A stretch of DNA of 64,000 nucleotides from Yponomeuta sedellus (GCA_934045075.1 OW203721.1:3396406-3460405); one strand, 5' to 3'; counted from the stretch's first letter, positions 30,115 to 41,516 are shown. A program made the numbers and translations. The notes: generated by a model not told the origin, from the letters alone.

Positions 30115-30205
30115 AGTTGGGAGAGCGCTGGCACGGTTAGCCAGAGGTCGCGGGTTCGAGTCCCGGCATGGGTGGAATTTTTAGCCTCTAAATATTTTTT
30201 TAAAA
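30115..30205 (+). mobile_element. SINE-X, sense-orientation fragment
   Basis: GGGAGAGCGCTGGCACGGTT, GGTTCGAGTCCCGGCATGGG, then TTTTTAGCCTCTAAATA and an A/T-rich end. Flanked by AAATAGATAGAAG and AAATAAATAGAAG, a probable 13-bp duplication with one change. Confidence 0.8.
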
Positions 30206-30900
30206 TAAATAGAAGATCTAGGATGTTGATACTACGTTCTAGACTGGATGTTTTAAAAATACTTATCACAGATATAGGGATTTTTGATGTTTACTCTGTG
30301 AAGAAAACCTATTACAAATGAAGTTTTAATTTTTAATCGATGGCTGGCGTTAGCACCCCGAAGCGCCTTAAAATTAAACTCCACCGCCGCCCCTATTATC
30401 CTTGAGGTGTGTGTATCGAGATATTGTTTTTACAGACCTACATCAAAACTCCGTCTGCGCGGCCGACACAGAGCCGTTACATTATTTATCCAAACGAATA
30501 CGTAATCGAATGAATTATACATGTAGACACTCAGACACAGCGCAGGATGTTGTCTTAAAATTATAATTTTATATACGAGACCTATGTGAACGAACTGCGT
30601 GCGCGCCTCGCAGCCCGGTCAGGCGCGCCGAACGGTCCAATACCAAACGTTCGCCGGGCCATTTGCATGATCTATCTTATTCAGACGACGGTCGAAGTGG
30701 CATTTACCTACACGTCAGGAGGTTTTTTAACATTTTTTATGCATTGCCTTGTTACAAAAACACCCGTGACCGAGGGACATGACTTGTGGCGCTGAAGGGG
30801 TCATCCGTAGTCAAGAGCAGACGTTCTTAAACTTGTGAGGCCGTGACAAATCTTTTAACCATACCGCGCCCGAGGGTTGTGTCTTTCGAGTGTGTGTGTA
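30206..30900. other. No gene seen; GC-moderate, possibly single copy
   Basis: 30,580-30,800 holds GCGCGCCTCGCAGCCCGGTC and an octamer-like CATTTGCATGATC. No repeat family recognised. Confidence 0.4.
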
Positions 30901-30901
30901 C

Positions 30902-31052
30902 GTATGTATGTATGTATGTATGTATGTATGTATGTATGTATGTATGTATGTATGTATGTATGTATGTATGTATGTATGTATGTATGTATGTATGTATGTA
31001 TGTATGTATGTATGTATGTATGTATGTATGTATGTATGTATGTATGCATGTA
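30902..31052. repeat. (TATG)n microsatellite, about 150 bases
   Basis: Nearly perfect tetranucleotide array. Long Tyr-Val-Cys-Met and Ile-His-Thr frames on both strands are artefacts of the repeat. Confidence 0.98.
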
Positions 31053-31065
31053 TGATGCATGTGTA

Positions 31066-31327
31066 CAGTCTATTTATTCTTACTTGTCCAATTTAGTAAA
31101 CAAGATTCTAACCTTAAAATTGAGATTAGATGCCTAAACTATTTTCTCTATTTTCTCGCAAATTCATGAACTATCATGAACTATGTTTATAAAATTGGCA
31201 GCGTGTTATCGAAAAGAGTGTTCCAAGTTACTTCATTTATGGAAATATGGCAGTTTTGGACTAAAAAGTCACAGTTTAAGGGTAGAATCTTGTTTACTAA
31301 ATTGGACAAGTAAGAATAAATAAACTG
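31066..31327. mobile_element. TA-flanked MITE, family T1
   Basis: Termini CAGTCTATTTATTCTTACTT and its complement, TA at 31064-31065 and 31328-31329. It sits at the right edge of the TATG array, and (TATG)-like sequence (GTATGTATACATGCATGCAT) resumes just beyond it. Confidence 0.92.
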
Positions 31328-32002
31328 TACCTACTTACGTATGTATACATGCATGCATGTATGTACGCTCTTGTACCCTAAACGGTTTGATGGATTTTAG
31401 CTTGGGAGATGTCGTTAGATTCGTTTTTACTGTGAGAGGGAAACTGGATATATGAAAATATAAATTATATTACTTACTTAGGTATAGTATTACGATTCTT
31501 TTACGCAGTTACGTGTTTGTGGTTTATTTTATGGAACTCTGTATCAACATAGCAAGTTCGAAATGCAACTCGCCTTTGTTGTACTGTTTAATGTTTCGTG
31601 CGCGACAAAGTGTAATAATAATTTCACTTCAAGCTTCTGAAGCTCCATCTGAAGATCACCACTTGCCCATTACATTATTCAGAAATAATATTTGTATGTA
31701 CCCGAGAAATTATTTAACGAACAAAATAATTCAGACATTCCGTGACAAATGTGACCGTGGAACCTCGGTGACTTGCACGGAACTCGGACTCCGCGGAATT
31801 CACTTTGGGAATCGCTGGTCGAAATAAATTCACCGAGCTTTTAAAACTATAGGCTTAACTCATGCACACACACACGCACACTCACACAGACACACACACG
31901 TTCGCTAGTTGAAACCAAGTTAATATAGCAATCGTGATTAATTTGAATTACTTTGCTTTGTTGTGTTTATCAGTTATTAAAAAAAATGTTTATTTCTCGC
32001 TC
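31328..32002. other. No gene seen
   Basis: AT-rich with a (CA)n-rich run at 31,863-31,900. TTGATGGATTTTAGCTTGGG near 31,387 resembles the body of lepidopteran Helitrons. The 104-codon frame at 31,513 has no recognisable domain. Confidence 0.4.
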
Positions 32003-32335
32003 GAAGCGCTCGTGGCGTAGTTAAGCAACAACAGGCGCGGTCAGGTGCAGAAACGGTGACCATGACTCCTCTAGTGGCGATTTTCCGGGCGCATCCGTGC
32101 TGCGCAAGGCACGCTAAGCCGTTGGTGCCGCCTGTCATGTGCTGGCAGTCGTTAAGCAGTGTCAGAGGCCTTATGGGCGGCTTGATAACGTCTGACAGTA
32201 AGGCCCGACACTGTCTTACTATACTCCACCAACCCAGACTTGGCCCCCGTGGTGGAGTTTGGCCTAACCTTCCTGCGATGCAGGAAGAGACCCGTGCCCA
32301 AGCAGTGGGGACATACAAGGGTTGATAATGAACGA
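32003..32335 (+). mobile_element. 5S rRNA-derived SINE, head deletion
   Basis: GAAGCGCTCGTGGCGTAG joins directly to TTAAGCAACAACAGGCGCGG, losing the GTGATTGGAATC segment. The rest is complete to GGGACATACAAGGGTTGATA. Confidence 0.9.
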
Positions 32336-32539
32336 AACAAAAAGTTTGCCATCACATGTGTGTCTGATCGTGTCAGATGCTTGCGTATGAGTGTGTGTGT
32401 TGGAAAAAAGTGCGTTGGGTGATGGCGAATCTAGGTAAGGGGTGGTTCCGCTGTCGAATTATGCTCGATCATTGAGTGGGTTTTGATCAAACCTTATAGT
32501 GTCCTAATTGAGCTCACAACTTTGAAATTAAACTCAGTT

Positions 32540-32935
32540 AGCGTCCTGTATGGACAATATATTGTATACCTACGCTTCTATAATAAAATCCCTGAAGATA
32601 TATTAAGCTTGCCTGAATCGCGGTTCAAAAAATATGTTAAGCACACTTTGTGCCAAAAGGGCTACTATAACATAAAGGATTATCTAGATGACAATGAGGT
32701 CTGGAATTAAAGCCATTACAATGTATGAGTTCCATGTTTTATAATAATTATGTAAACTATGTTAATTAAGGACTTAGAAAAGACTAAGTTTGGAGTTTTT
32801 TTGTCCATTTTTTCTCCAAAATGATCTAGATTTTGAAATGGACACCTATAGTTTGAATTGTAACGTTCATTAAGCCGCAGCTTCTGCGCTACTTTAAATA
32901 AAACCTTTTCATTTCATTTCATATAAATTGATACA
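32540..32935 (+). pseudogene. LINE ORF2 C-terminus, 3' UTR and tail
   Basis: Codons to the TAA at 32708-32710 give FYNKIPEDILSLPESRFKKY and HTLCQKGYYNIKDYLDDNEV, the extreme C-terminus of Jockey/CR1-type RT proteins (xYNKIP-xI-xLP-xFK, KGYY). A 3' UTR of about 220 bases ends in (CATTT)n. 5'-truncated, so only the last 50-60 residues remain. The same 3' UTR occurs reversed at 27065 and 27350. Confidence 0.75.
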
Positions 32936-33019
32936 TGTATTTTCTATGATGCTCTTTGTTGTTTAGTCCATGTATCAATGATTCTGTCGATTCTTTTTGT
33001 AACATTTGAGCTTTATGTC

Positions 33020-33235
33020 ATACTAGCTGTGCGCCGCGAGGCTACCCGCGGTTCTTAGATTTTCCCACAGGAATAAGGTATTTTCCCGCAATAAAAAATA
33101 GTCTCTGTTGTAATCCAGGATGTCGGCTAACTCCATACGAAATTTTATTAAAATAGCTTCAGCCGTTTACACGTGAAGAAGTGACAAACATACACACTCA
33201 CAACCTTCGCCTTTATAATATTAGTGTGTTGTTTT
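33020..33235 (-). mobile_element. Helitron-like element
   Basis: Starts at CTAGCTGTGCGCCGCGAGGC (reverse 3' end, CTAG) and ends with CCTTCGCCTTTATAATATTA. It gives the uninterrupted form of the element split at 10731-11390. Confidence 0.75.
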
Positions 33236-33305
33236 GTTTAGATGTTTTTATGCTTAATTTGTGTTTTAGGATTGTGCCGTTAAATAAATGTTTTTCTTAT
33301 CCACT
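33236..33305 (+). mobile_element. LINE 3' end
   Basis: AGGATTGTGCCGTTAAATAA then ATGTTTTTC, resembling the end at 53590-53632 (TGTGTCGTCAAATAAATAAA). Confidence 0.45.
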
Positions 33306-33869
33306 ATTTATATCGTCGAGGCTGTGAACACAGAACGCCTTTGAAATCTTAGAAGCCTTAAGAAAGGGCCGCCCGACTAGAAACTTTTAATAGACTTTTA
33401 TCAGACTTTTGTTGGTCATAGCCGGTATGCAGCGAGGGAATGTGAAAAATGAGCTGTTTTAGGTATAATACTAGAAAATAATTATTCAAATTGCAATGGG
33501 CGCGGGCGCAACAATACTCACTAATTAATTGTTTTAATTTCAAATTCCTTTATTTAATCATCAACATAGTTGCAACTAACATTTACACAGTAAATATTAA
33601 TTATTCCTTAATCTAACTACCTAACATTTACCAGTATTTAAAACTATTTGGAAATTTGTGACATGAAATACACAAATTTGACACTATTGGTAGGTACTTA
33701 CGCCAACATAAAACATACATAATATGCGGGCTTAGAAAAGACGCATTAACTTTCATTATACATTCCTAGGGCTTAAGTTTAAGTTATATTTAATAAGTAT
33801 GTAGGTATATCAATATTCATATTTGCACCAACTACCCGTGTCACTTTTCCTTCAGCAACTCTCCATCGT
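33306..33869. other. No gene seen
   Basis: AT-rich; no recognised repeat except common short motifs. Confidence 0.4.
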
Positions 33870-33995
33870 GGGTTGACTGGAAGAGATTGCTCTAAGCAAT
33901 AATGCCGCCAATTGTTCTGTATCTTTGTGATAATTTTTTGTTTGTTTTTTCCTGGTGTACAATAAAGAATATTGTTATCTTATCTTAAGTAATAC
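33870..33995 (+). mobile_element. LINE 3' end (GGCCGCCAATTG family)
   Basis: GATTGCTCTAAGCAATAATG, GCCGCCAATTGTTCTGTATC, GTACAATAAAGAATATTG. Confidence 0.75.
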
Positions 33996-34776
33996 TATCT
34001 GTATTTAAGAGTTAGATTACTCGTACAGTGTGTGGGTAGAACATAGAAAAATTACAAATTCGTTTAAACGGCTTCTGCGTCGTCGTGGTAGTCTAGAACG
34101 TAGTGATGGGGAAAAACAAGACTCGCTAAAATAAACCTTAATACTTTTGTGTTAGATACTATAATACTAGCGCCGAAAAAAACCGGACACGTGCGGCCGA
34201 TAGGCACGAGGGAACGGGCTACTTTTTCACTTGCATTGCATTATAGTCTCTAAGTCCGTAAGCCTTTAAGGATTAAATCAGATTGAAACTGTACCACCCG
34301 CACGCGCCGCCAGCCGTCTTATTCGGTTACTGCAATACCATTCTAAGAAAACTCACAATTCTTACACACACACTTACTCACACCCGCCCATACTCATACT
34401 CAATTAACACGAAATATTATAAAACGAATTTTTATACACGTTAAGTATCAAAGGGCCTTGTACGACTGAGATATTGACACAAATATACTAGCAAAGAAAC
34501 GGAATTTGTGGCACTGCCTAATCTCACCTCAATTGGGCGGCACCTGCATCTAAATTGAACGCAATTATTGCGCTTATAATACTCTATATTCTAATCTACA
34601 TACCAAAACAATCGACGTTCATGGGTAATAAAGATAACATTAATTATGGAGGTAGAATGTTTAAGTATTGTTCAGTTCGAGGAATCGGCGCATGATTCAC
34701 TCGGCACAGCCTTAGTTTATTTCTTTCAGGGTCCGACCTTCACAGTAAAGCTCCATTTATCATCGTCATGAGCCCA
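33996..34776. other. No gene seen
   Basis: Mixed composition; a short region with AAAAAAACCGGACACGTGCG (about 34,175) is GC-rich but unassigned. Confidence 0.4.
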
Positions 34777-34925
34777 CTGCCCACTGCTGCCCACTGCTGG
34801 GTAGGTATAGGTCTTTCCCCCAAATGCCATACGCACCCAAGGTCCCTCTGCCGTCTCAACTATATTGTGTGACCATTGACCTGCCGGTCTGCCTCCTATT
34901 CTCAGCCGCACAGTGGTAAGATCCA
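34777..34925 (-). pseudogene. RTE-like LINE C-terminal fragment
   Basis: Minus strand encodes RLRIGGRPAGQWSHNIVETA then GPWVRMA, the decayed end of an RTE ORF2 (RxGRP-xRW-DDL-xxxAG-xxW-xxA). Its 3' end CAGCAGTGGGCAGTGGGC lies at about 34,775-34,800. Confidence 0.6.
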
Positions 34926-34929
34926 AGTG

Positions 34930-35508
34930 TTATGGAAATAACTTAAAAACCCTGCTTTATTCAGAATCTTTCGCGAATGAAATCACGAGATTGGACAGTG
35001 ATAATTTTTTTCGTGTATTAAGAAATAATAACAACCTTTAAAACTCAAAAGGCATGCCTTTAGTATCAATAATTAAACCACGTCTATTAAGCAAGAGCTC
35101 ACAAGAAGTATGTTTCATTTTATATTAATTTTTCGCATCGTAATTTTACAGCGTACAGCGAAACGCTTTTTTCTTGACCTTCCCTTATTTTAAGGGCAAT
35201 TGTAAATGAAAATTATCTTTTAAATTTACAACTTAATAAGAATTTAATTTAATGGGTCAAAACATTAAATTTAATCAGAATTTAAACAGTTGAAAACAAT
35301 TATGAAGTAGAAAACTTATTTGTACCAAGTTATAATCTCTCTGCTTATTGTCTAAAATGCCAATAATCAGGAATAATGACATAATTATCTTTGATTACTC
35401 GATGTATTAACAACTCAACTCAACTTATGCGTAAGTTAAGCAAAATATTGTTGAAGTTGGCATTAAAATTTACGGGGTATAATCTACAGATGCATTGCTT
35501 CGTTTGTA
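34930..35508. other. No gene seen
   Basis: AT-rich, no recognised repeat. Confidence 0.45.
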
Positions 35509-35728
35509 CAGTCTGTTAGCTTTTAGAATATAGGTACTTCGGGCTCTAGAGTAGGATTCGGTTTTCGCCGAAAGCACACGAGTGTATTACTACTTCCTGC
35601 TCCGTATAAAACATTTCTCAATAAGTTTATTTAATTAAGTGTCATATTAGTTCCGATATTTCTATAACACGAATATATCCGATTCTATCCGATAGTGGCC
35701 GAGGTATATTCTAAAAGCTAACAGACTG
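35509..35728. mobile_element. TA-flanked MITE, family T2
   Basis: Perfect 24-bp terminal inverted repeats beginning CAGTCTGTTAGCTTTTAGAA, TA at 35507-35508 and 35729-35730. The first six bases match families T1 and the 11918 element, suggesting a shared transposase source. Confidence 0.93.
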
Positions 35729-35999
35729 TATAAAGCAATTACTTGTAAAAAAAATTATCTCCTGCCAAATCATATTGTTGCTCACAAAAACTTTATATCT
35801 TGCAAGTAAAGTAATACAAATGAACTAGGTCAAATGAAAAGCGTTTAAGATACAGCCTCGGCCTAGTTTAGCTAACTGGCGGTCATAACGTATCTTTGTT
35901 TTACTTTGCGTGTTACCAAATTGTGCCCCGGATTAGCTAACCCTACGGCGTAAGTTCCTTAAGGCTGACTTGCACCACTTTCTTAAACGTGGCTTACAT

Positions 36000-36312
36000 A
36001 GCATTATAGTATTTTCTAAGGTTAACACGAGCACTAGACATAATTAAAACTGTTTTTATACGGATTTCACTCGTTTATTATATTTTTACAGTTTTCCGAC
36101 GTTTCGGCACTTTTACAGGTGCCGTGGTCTCGGATGACTGAGGTGACAGGCGCCTTTTTGAAAGCATTAACTGTTAGTTTACTAATGCTTTCAAAAAGAC
36201 ACCTGTCACCTCAGTCATCCGAGACCACGGCACCTGTAAAAGTACCGAAACGTCGGAAAATTGTAAAAATATAAAAAAACGAGTGAAATCCGTATATAAC
36301 AGTTTTAATTAC
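36000..36312. mobile_element. Fold-back element
   Basis: Arms of about 125 bases carry CCGACGTTTCGGCACTTTTA and CAGGTGCCGTGGTCTCGGAT; inner arms CCTTTTTGAAAGCATTAA and TTAGTTTACTAATGCTTTC close the hairpin. The left flank AGTATTTTCTAAGGTTAACA is shared with 18660-18710. Confidence 0.88.
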
Positions 36313-36554
36313 ATAGCATTTTTATTTATTTGGAGAAGATACAGGCACAGATAACGAATATTTTTATGTTTTATAATATTGGGTATGGACGTATCTGTCC
36401 TATGGAACATTTCTCACTTTTAGTTAAGGTAGGTAGTGTGAAAGCAATTTAAATGGCGACTTAGGTGACATTTAAGCGGTGGTCGTCCTTAATCTAAGCG
36501 ATACTTAAAAACAATTGTAAACTGGTTAGGTTACTTTTTTATAGTAGCCTGTAA

Positions 36555-36730
36555 TACTTCCTACTGCACTTTCTCTTCGAAAGAGAGTATGAGCTTAATT
36601 TCCACGGATGGCTTCTGCGGAATAGCAAGTTCAAGCGCTGAGGCATTAGAACACCTCAGGCAGTCAAGTTTCCTCACGATATTTTCGTTCACCTTCACAA
36701 ATGTACATAACTTAGACAACAAAGTCTTTT
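36555..36730 (-). mobile_element. Bm1-like SINE
   Basis: CTCTTCGAAAGAGAGTATGA, AAGTTTCCTCACGATATTTT, CACAAATGTACATAACTTAG; tRNA head missing. Confidence 0.6.
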
Positions 36731-36849
36731 GTTCTAACTGTAAATTAGCTACTTATTTACAATAAGATTACTGAGTTCAATTATTATTTCTTTGAACTTA
36801 TTATTTTATGGATGCAACTCATGTATTATAGCGTGTATGGCAAAAATTT

Positions 36850-37105
36850 CAAGCGCTTCCGTGCTTCGCCAGGCACGTTAAGCCGTTGGTGCCGGCTGTC
36901 ATGTAATGGCAGTCGTTAAGCCGTGTCAGAGGCCTTAAGGGCGGCTTGATAACTTCTGAGAGTAAGGCCCGCCACTGTCTTACAATCCTCCATCAACCCG
37001 GACTTGGCCCCCGTGGTGGAGTATGGCCTAACCTTACCTACTGCGTTACAGGAAGAGAGAAACCCGTGCCTCACCAATGAGGACATACAAAGAATGATAT
37101 CAACG
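36850..37105 (+). mobile_element. 5S rRNA-derived SINE, head missing
   Basis: AAGCGCTTCCGTGCTTCGCC to GAGGACATACAAAGAATGAT. Confidence 0.85.
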
Positions 37106-37235
37106 ATGCATAATGGTTGTACGGACTAGCATTCCGACTACCACGACGCTAATGTGTTTTATTTTCCCGGACCGAAATAGAAAATAATATTAGCGGAATA
37201 GATCCGTCGATAAAAACATTCCTTGATTAAAACCA

Positions 37236-37345
37236 AAACTCCGGCTAAGTGCGAGTCGGGCCCACGCACCGAGGGTTCCGTACGGGTTTTTTTGCGAGCT
37301 TTTCACGATCTTCAAAGACATTTCTTTATGATTTGTTTACAAATG
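37236..37345 (+). repeat. Dispersed repeat (GGCTAAGTGCGAGTCGG)
   Basis: CTCCGGCTAAGTGCGAGTCG, GCACCGAGGGTTCCGTACGG, then CTTCAAAGACATTTCTTTAT. Diverged copies at 49030-49165 and 59335-59390. A common insect interspersed repeat of uncertain class. Confidence 0.6.
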
Positions 37346-37865
37346 TACAGTCTTCAGCTTTTTTTTCTGTATTAGTAGTATGCAACTAGTAAGATGATAT
37401 TAGTTGAAAAATTTCATAGTGCTTGGTCAAAGAGAAGTTGTGAATTTTGATTCCTTTGAGTGTCAAAATTTTGAGACTCAAAGGAATCAAAATCAAAATC
37501 TTTGAGTTTATTTTGACGTTTTTATCGACAGTTCTGAATTGAGAATTTCGCTAAGTAAATACTTAACTCTGGTGCTGTCTCTTTTACAATTTCTCAACAA
37601 AAAGCTTGACAGAACGTTACTTAAGAAGCCAACCCAGTGACTTCTTTCATTTGTTTTGATTTATTTATGATGAATTTTTAGAAGTAGAAAGTCTTTATTT
37701 GGTACTACAGATATTGAATACAATAGGTTAAGCTTAATATAAAACTAAAGTTTATAAAGTACCAAACAGGTTTCCGCGCAGCTTAATGCCGCAGCAGGAT
37801 AACGGCGCTGATTTTCAGCGGATGCCTGAGAACTTATTGCTAAAACCTTAATTATTCTAAGGTAA

Positions 37866-38059
37866 TACTATTTTTATTTTTAATGCACTAACCCGTGTAC
37901 GTAATACAGAGAATAGTGCAAAGAGGTTCGAAATTTCACTGATGCCGGTGAGTCGCCCATTAGCCCGGTTGGATAGAGCGCTGGCACGGATAGCCAGAGG
38001 TCGCGGGTTCGAAACCCGGCATGGGTGGAATTCTTAGCCTCTAAATAGGTTTTTAAAAT
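37866..38059 (-). mobile_element. SINE-X with inverted tRNA head
   Basis: A-rich tail at the left (TTTTTATTTTTAATGCACTA), so retroposition direction is minus, yet the tRNA-like part (CCCATTAGCCCGGTTGGATA, GGTTCGAAACCCGGCATGGG) is on plus. Perfect 12-bp duplication ATTCTAAGGTAA at 37854-37865 and 38060-38071. Confidence 0.92.
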
Positions 38060-38245
38060 ATTCTAAGGTAAACAAAACAATGACCTCATTTTTGCTTTTT
38101 GTTTTTTAGCGACGACATATTTGATTTTTTCACAAATTCAGCGGACTGTAAACCTGAGAACATGGTTGTAATTCCAACTTCATACCTCCACGTCTTTATG
38201 AAATAGGGTCTTGATAGATAGACGGACGCCAAAGTGATCATATCA

Positions 38246-38552
38246 GAGTGCTTAGTGCGAGTTTGACAGATCCAATCGAATAACTTTACTACCGCGTTAA
38301 TCGAGCATTGAGTAGTGAGTATGAGTAAGTAAACCGTTCGAACTGGCAAAACGCTGTCACAGTACAACTCTCACTCGCGTTTATTCATGTTTTGGCTGGT
38401 AAATGTGTTCACTTCTCAACGTAAACCATTACAACTCGCACTCAGCAATTTTGATTTCCATACTTGTCGCTAGGTGGCGCTTCCTCGATGCCATAGAAAT
38501 ATGAGTTTACGTTAACGCGATTGAGTAGTTAAAAAACTCGCACTAAGCACTC
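38246..38552. mobile_element. MITE with 19-bp inverted termini
   Basis: GAGTGCTTAGTGCGAGTTT at the left and its exact complement at the right. CGCGTTAATCGAGCATTGAG and its partner GTTAACGCGATTGAGTAG extend the symmetry inward. Target duplication not clear. Confidence 0.75.
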
Positions 38553-39239
38553 AGGTATCCCTTTTTACGGAACTCTAAAAATAAGACTGAGAATTTTCTA
38601 CTCTACATTTTATAACATCGTGATAAATTTTAATGTTTTATTTCCATAGAAATTCCTTAAAATAAAACTCATTTCGTTCTTATCGGTCGGAGCTCTACGG
38701 TGTTCAAGTGTTCTTCAATCAATATTTTATTTAAGCGTGAAATTAAAAATATATTCCATTAATATTAAAATTTATGGTCCGCTGAAAACTAATTTGTATT
38801 GTAAAACATTGTTCTCCTTTTATATTTCCTTTTATGCATTTTACTTTAATCAACGACATTAATAATAATACCCGGGCTTTTACGACGTACGTAACAAATA
38901 CAGGCTACTTACGCTATCGCAGGCATTGGTGACAATCTAAACTCAACTTTAAGTGGTTGCAATAAGGTGGATCAGCTGCTGACCATGCACTGTTGGGTAA
39001 TCAACGCGATCAAACAGATAACACGGCTATCCTTATCAGTAGGTACCTATTATCTTAATCACAATTTGTCTCAAATACCGGACCGGCCATTTTCTTTTTA
39101 CAGTTTTTAAGGATCCGTACCGGTATGAAATTCGAAAAAGCTTCCTACGCATCAACCCATTGACCACGAGGCTAACGCAAACGAGGATACAAAGGATACA
39201 AACGGGATAGAAACCGCACACTGGCGGTTGCCTTCTTCT
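38553..39239. other. No gene seen
   Basis: AT-rich; TTTTTACGGAACTCTAAAAA at the left edge is typical of the far end of the repeat class at 37236. Confidence 0.4.
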
Positions 39240-39640
39240 TCATCAGGCTATATTATGTAGTCCACTGCTGGACATAGCCCTCCCCTAATGAGCGCCATAG
39301 CGCCCTGTCTTCAGCTTGCCGCATCCATCTTCTGCCGGCAGTTTTTCGCAGATCGTCATCCCGCCTGGTCGGAGGGCGTTCTACACTACGTTTGCCGAGT
39401 CGCGGTCTCCACTCAAGAACACGTTCACTCCAACGGTTGTCGGTTCTTCGCGAGATATGACCAGCCCACTGCCACTTCAGCTCGCTAACTCTCTGAGCGA
39501 TGTCGATAACTTTTGTTCTCTGTCGGATGCATTCGTTACGAATCCTATCCTTCAGAGAAACTCCGAGCATAGCTCTCTCTCCATAGCTCACTGAGTGAAC
39601 AATTTTGAACTGGTGGACCAGCCCTGTCGTGAGTGTCCAT
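39240..39640 (-). pseudogene. RTE-type LINE ORF2 C-terminus and 3' end
   Basis: Minus strand gives ERAMLGVSLKDRIRNECIRQ, ELKWQWAGHISRRTDNRWSE, RPPTRRDDDLRKTAGRRWMR and LWRSLGEGYVQQWT, the post-RT end of RTE/BovB-like ORF2. The 3' end carries CTATGTCCAGCAGTGGACTA. A frame break lies before ERAML. The open frame runs into the adjacent 5S-SINE, so its N-terminal residues are not LINE. Confidence 0.88.
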
Positions 39641-39684
39641 GTCTCGGCGGTTTCCTTACCTATCCCGTTTGTGCCGATCTCGGA

Positions 39685-39858
39685 GTCTCCCTTGTATGTC
39701 CCCACTGCTGGGGCACGGGTCTCTCTCTGCATCGCAGGAAGGTTAGGTCATACTCCAGCACGGGAGCCAGGTCCGGGTTGGCGGAGGATAGTAAGACAGT
39801 GGCGGGACTTACAGAGGTTATCAAGCCGCCCATAACACCTCTGACAAGGCTTAACGTC
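39685..39858 (-). mobile_element. 5S rRNA-derived SINE, tail half
   Basis: TTGTATGTCCCCACTGCTGG to CCCATAACACCTCTGACAAG; abuts the RTE fragment. Confidence 0.85.
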
Positions 39859-39887
39859 GAATCATTTAGTAGGTAATTTTATAAAAA

Positions 39888-40076
39888 AACTAGCTGACCC
39901 TGCGATCTTCGTAGCGCCTAACAGTCGATTCTTTAAGTTTTTTTTTTCTCTCCGTAAGAACCATCCTCGTACTTGAAGGAATATTCTAAATAAAGAATAG
40001 TGAAATCGGTTCAGCTGCTATCGAGATTTGCGCTTACCAACACATTCCGCGATTCATTTTTTATATTATAGAAGAT
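39888..40076 (-). mobile_element. Helitron-like element
   Basis: CTAGCTGACCCTGCGATCTT to CGATTCATTTTTTATATTAT; reverse copy of 17088-17270. Confidence 0.8.
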
Positions 40077-40394
40077 GGCTTCAAATGTCACACTCTTAAA
40101 CGACAGAGTTAAAGCTGATTTGTTGCAGAAATCCCTCTTAAAAACCGATTTTAACTCTGTCTGAAGAGTGTTTTAGTGGTTAGACTATTAATTTATAAGT
40201 ATAACTGTTTATCTCAAAGCCACGCCTATTTCAACCAACTGTACTACGTGTGCTGTATACTCGCGAACAAGGGGTTATTACCTATAATTCCTGTATTCTT
40301 GAATTTTTAAACAATTCTAATGACAGTGACAATACAAACGTAGTCTGGTTCACACTAGAATAAAACACGTTTCACATGATGTGTTAACTAACAC

Positions 40395-40478
40395 AAGATA
40401 TCCTCACGCCTGCGTCCCTGGCTGGTCGTAGGCAGAGACTAGAGTCTGCCACTTGCCACGATCCTGACAGACCCTTTC
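40395..40478 (+). repeat. Dispersed repeat (GACTAGAGTCTGCCACTTGC)
   Basis: CCTCACGCCTGCGTCCCTGG then AGTCTGCCACTTGCCACGAT, as at 10325. Confidence 0.6.
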
Positions 40479-40540
40479 GCTGTATAACATAATAACAACA
40501 TAACATTCACATATAGGCACATAGGTACATTCCAAACAAA

Positions 40541-40655
40541 GGTTGTCTGGAAGAGATCACTTTTAGTGATAAGGCCGCCGTCTGTACTCTTCGGTTAAGA
40601 AACATCTGTGTAATTTCCATTTTTATGTACAATAAAGTGTTCTCTATCTCTATCT
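40541..40655 (+). mobile_element. LINE 3' end
   Basis: GGTTGTCTGGAAGAGATCAC, AAGGCCGCCGTCTGTACTCT, TACAATAAAGTGTTCTCTAT. Confidence 0.8.
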
Positions 40656-40661
40656 ACATTC

Positions 40662-40826
40662 CTTCTGGCCCCACACTAGGATACCCTGTGTCGTGGGAAC
40701 CGGACACAAAAACATCACAAACATGTAAACCTCCAAGACCTGGGGTTTTTGTCCCTAGCCTTGGTTCGAACCCGGGACCTACTGCGTGGTAGGCAGATGC
40801 GCTACCGCTGCGCCACACAGGTCGAC
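40662..40826 (-). mobile_element. tRNA-derived SINE (GACCTCTGTGGC family)
   Basis: GGCCCCACACTAGGATACCC, then reversed tRNA-like head GGTTCGAACCCGGGACCTAC to CGCTGCGCCACACAGGTC. Confidence 0.85.
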
Positions 40827-41157
40827 ATTATGGCCAATCATTAGTCGTTGCACACCGGTTTCGGGTACTTTTTTCTTGCCCTTTCCTAATACATTTTCTA
40901 TTCGTGTAAATAAATATTATTTAAACAAAACCTTTCGCCTTTGCATCTGCGTAACGGGATTATTTATACTACTTAGCGTTAAGTACCTACGCTTTTGTAT
41001 CAAATACTTTGTGATTTGTGCATTAAAGAATTATAAAAACAATAATAAGTTGTACAGCGTTCATTGGCACCTTCTCGCATATAACATGGGTAAATGAACC
41101 TCTTGGACGCTGCAGTGGGCCATTGCGTTTAAGAGGAAGAAAGCTTGCCCAGAACCT

Positions 41158-41297
41158 ATAGCCTCCTAAGCCCTGGCGTCCTAAAATGCTGTGCTTACCT
41201 ATAAGTGGTGTACATACTCGTAATTTTATCTCCCTGTAACTCTTGTAGGTACCATGTTCTGTACGAATGGTTGGTGTGCCAACATAAAATAAAATAA
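41158..41297 (+). mobile_element. LINE 3' end, partner of 101-206
   Basis: TGCTGTGCTTACCTATAAGT, TTTTATCTCCCTGTAACTCT, ending in (AAAATA)n. Confidence 0.65.
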
Positions 41298-41337
41298 ACA
41301 TGGAAGGACACCAAGACTGAGGTACTGTCTAGTACGG

Positions 41338-41417
41338 CAGCCTCCGGTGGGTATCCATCCCACTACCTCTATTTCGGTATTCGAGCGTGTTAACCGTTAC
41401 ACCATCGAGGCAGTCCA
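41338..41417 (-). mobile_element. tRNA-like SINE head (tentative)
   Basis: GGGTATCCATCCCACTACCT, then TTAACCGTTACACCATCGAG, a reversed tRNA-like half with a degraded B box. Confidence 0.4.
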
Positions 41418-41516
41418 AAAATAAACTAAGACGGTCTTAGTTTATTTTGTATTAGGAAAGGTCAAGAAAAAAGTACCCGAAACCGGTGTGCAATGACTAA
41501 TGATTGATCATAATGT

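Noticed and set aside
30902..31052. CRISPR-like regular array
   Set aside because: A simple tetranucleotide repeat without spacers in a eukaryotic genome.
30827..31137. Several Tyr-Ile-His-Thr and Val-Cys-Met frames
   Set aside because: Pure translation of the (TATG)n microsatellite on both strands.
37980..38035. Functional tRNA gene in the SINE-X head
   Set aside because: The cloverleaf is nearly complete, but the anticodon loop has C instead of U at the position before the anticodon, the same sequence is repeated with a SINE tail, and target duplications show retroposition.
39253..39732. 159-codon minus-strand frame as one gene
   Set aside because: It joins a reversed 5S-SINE end to a degenerate RTE C-terminus; an accidental fusion.
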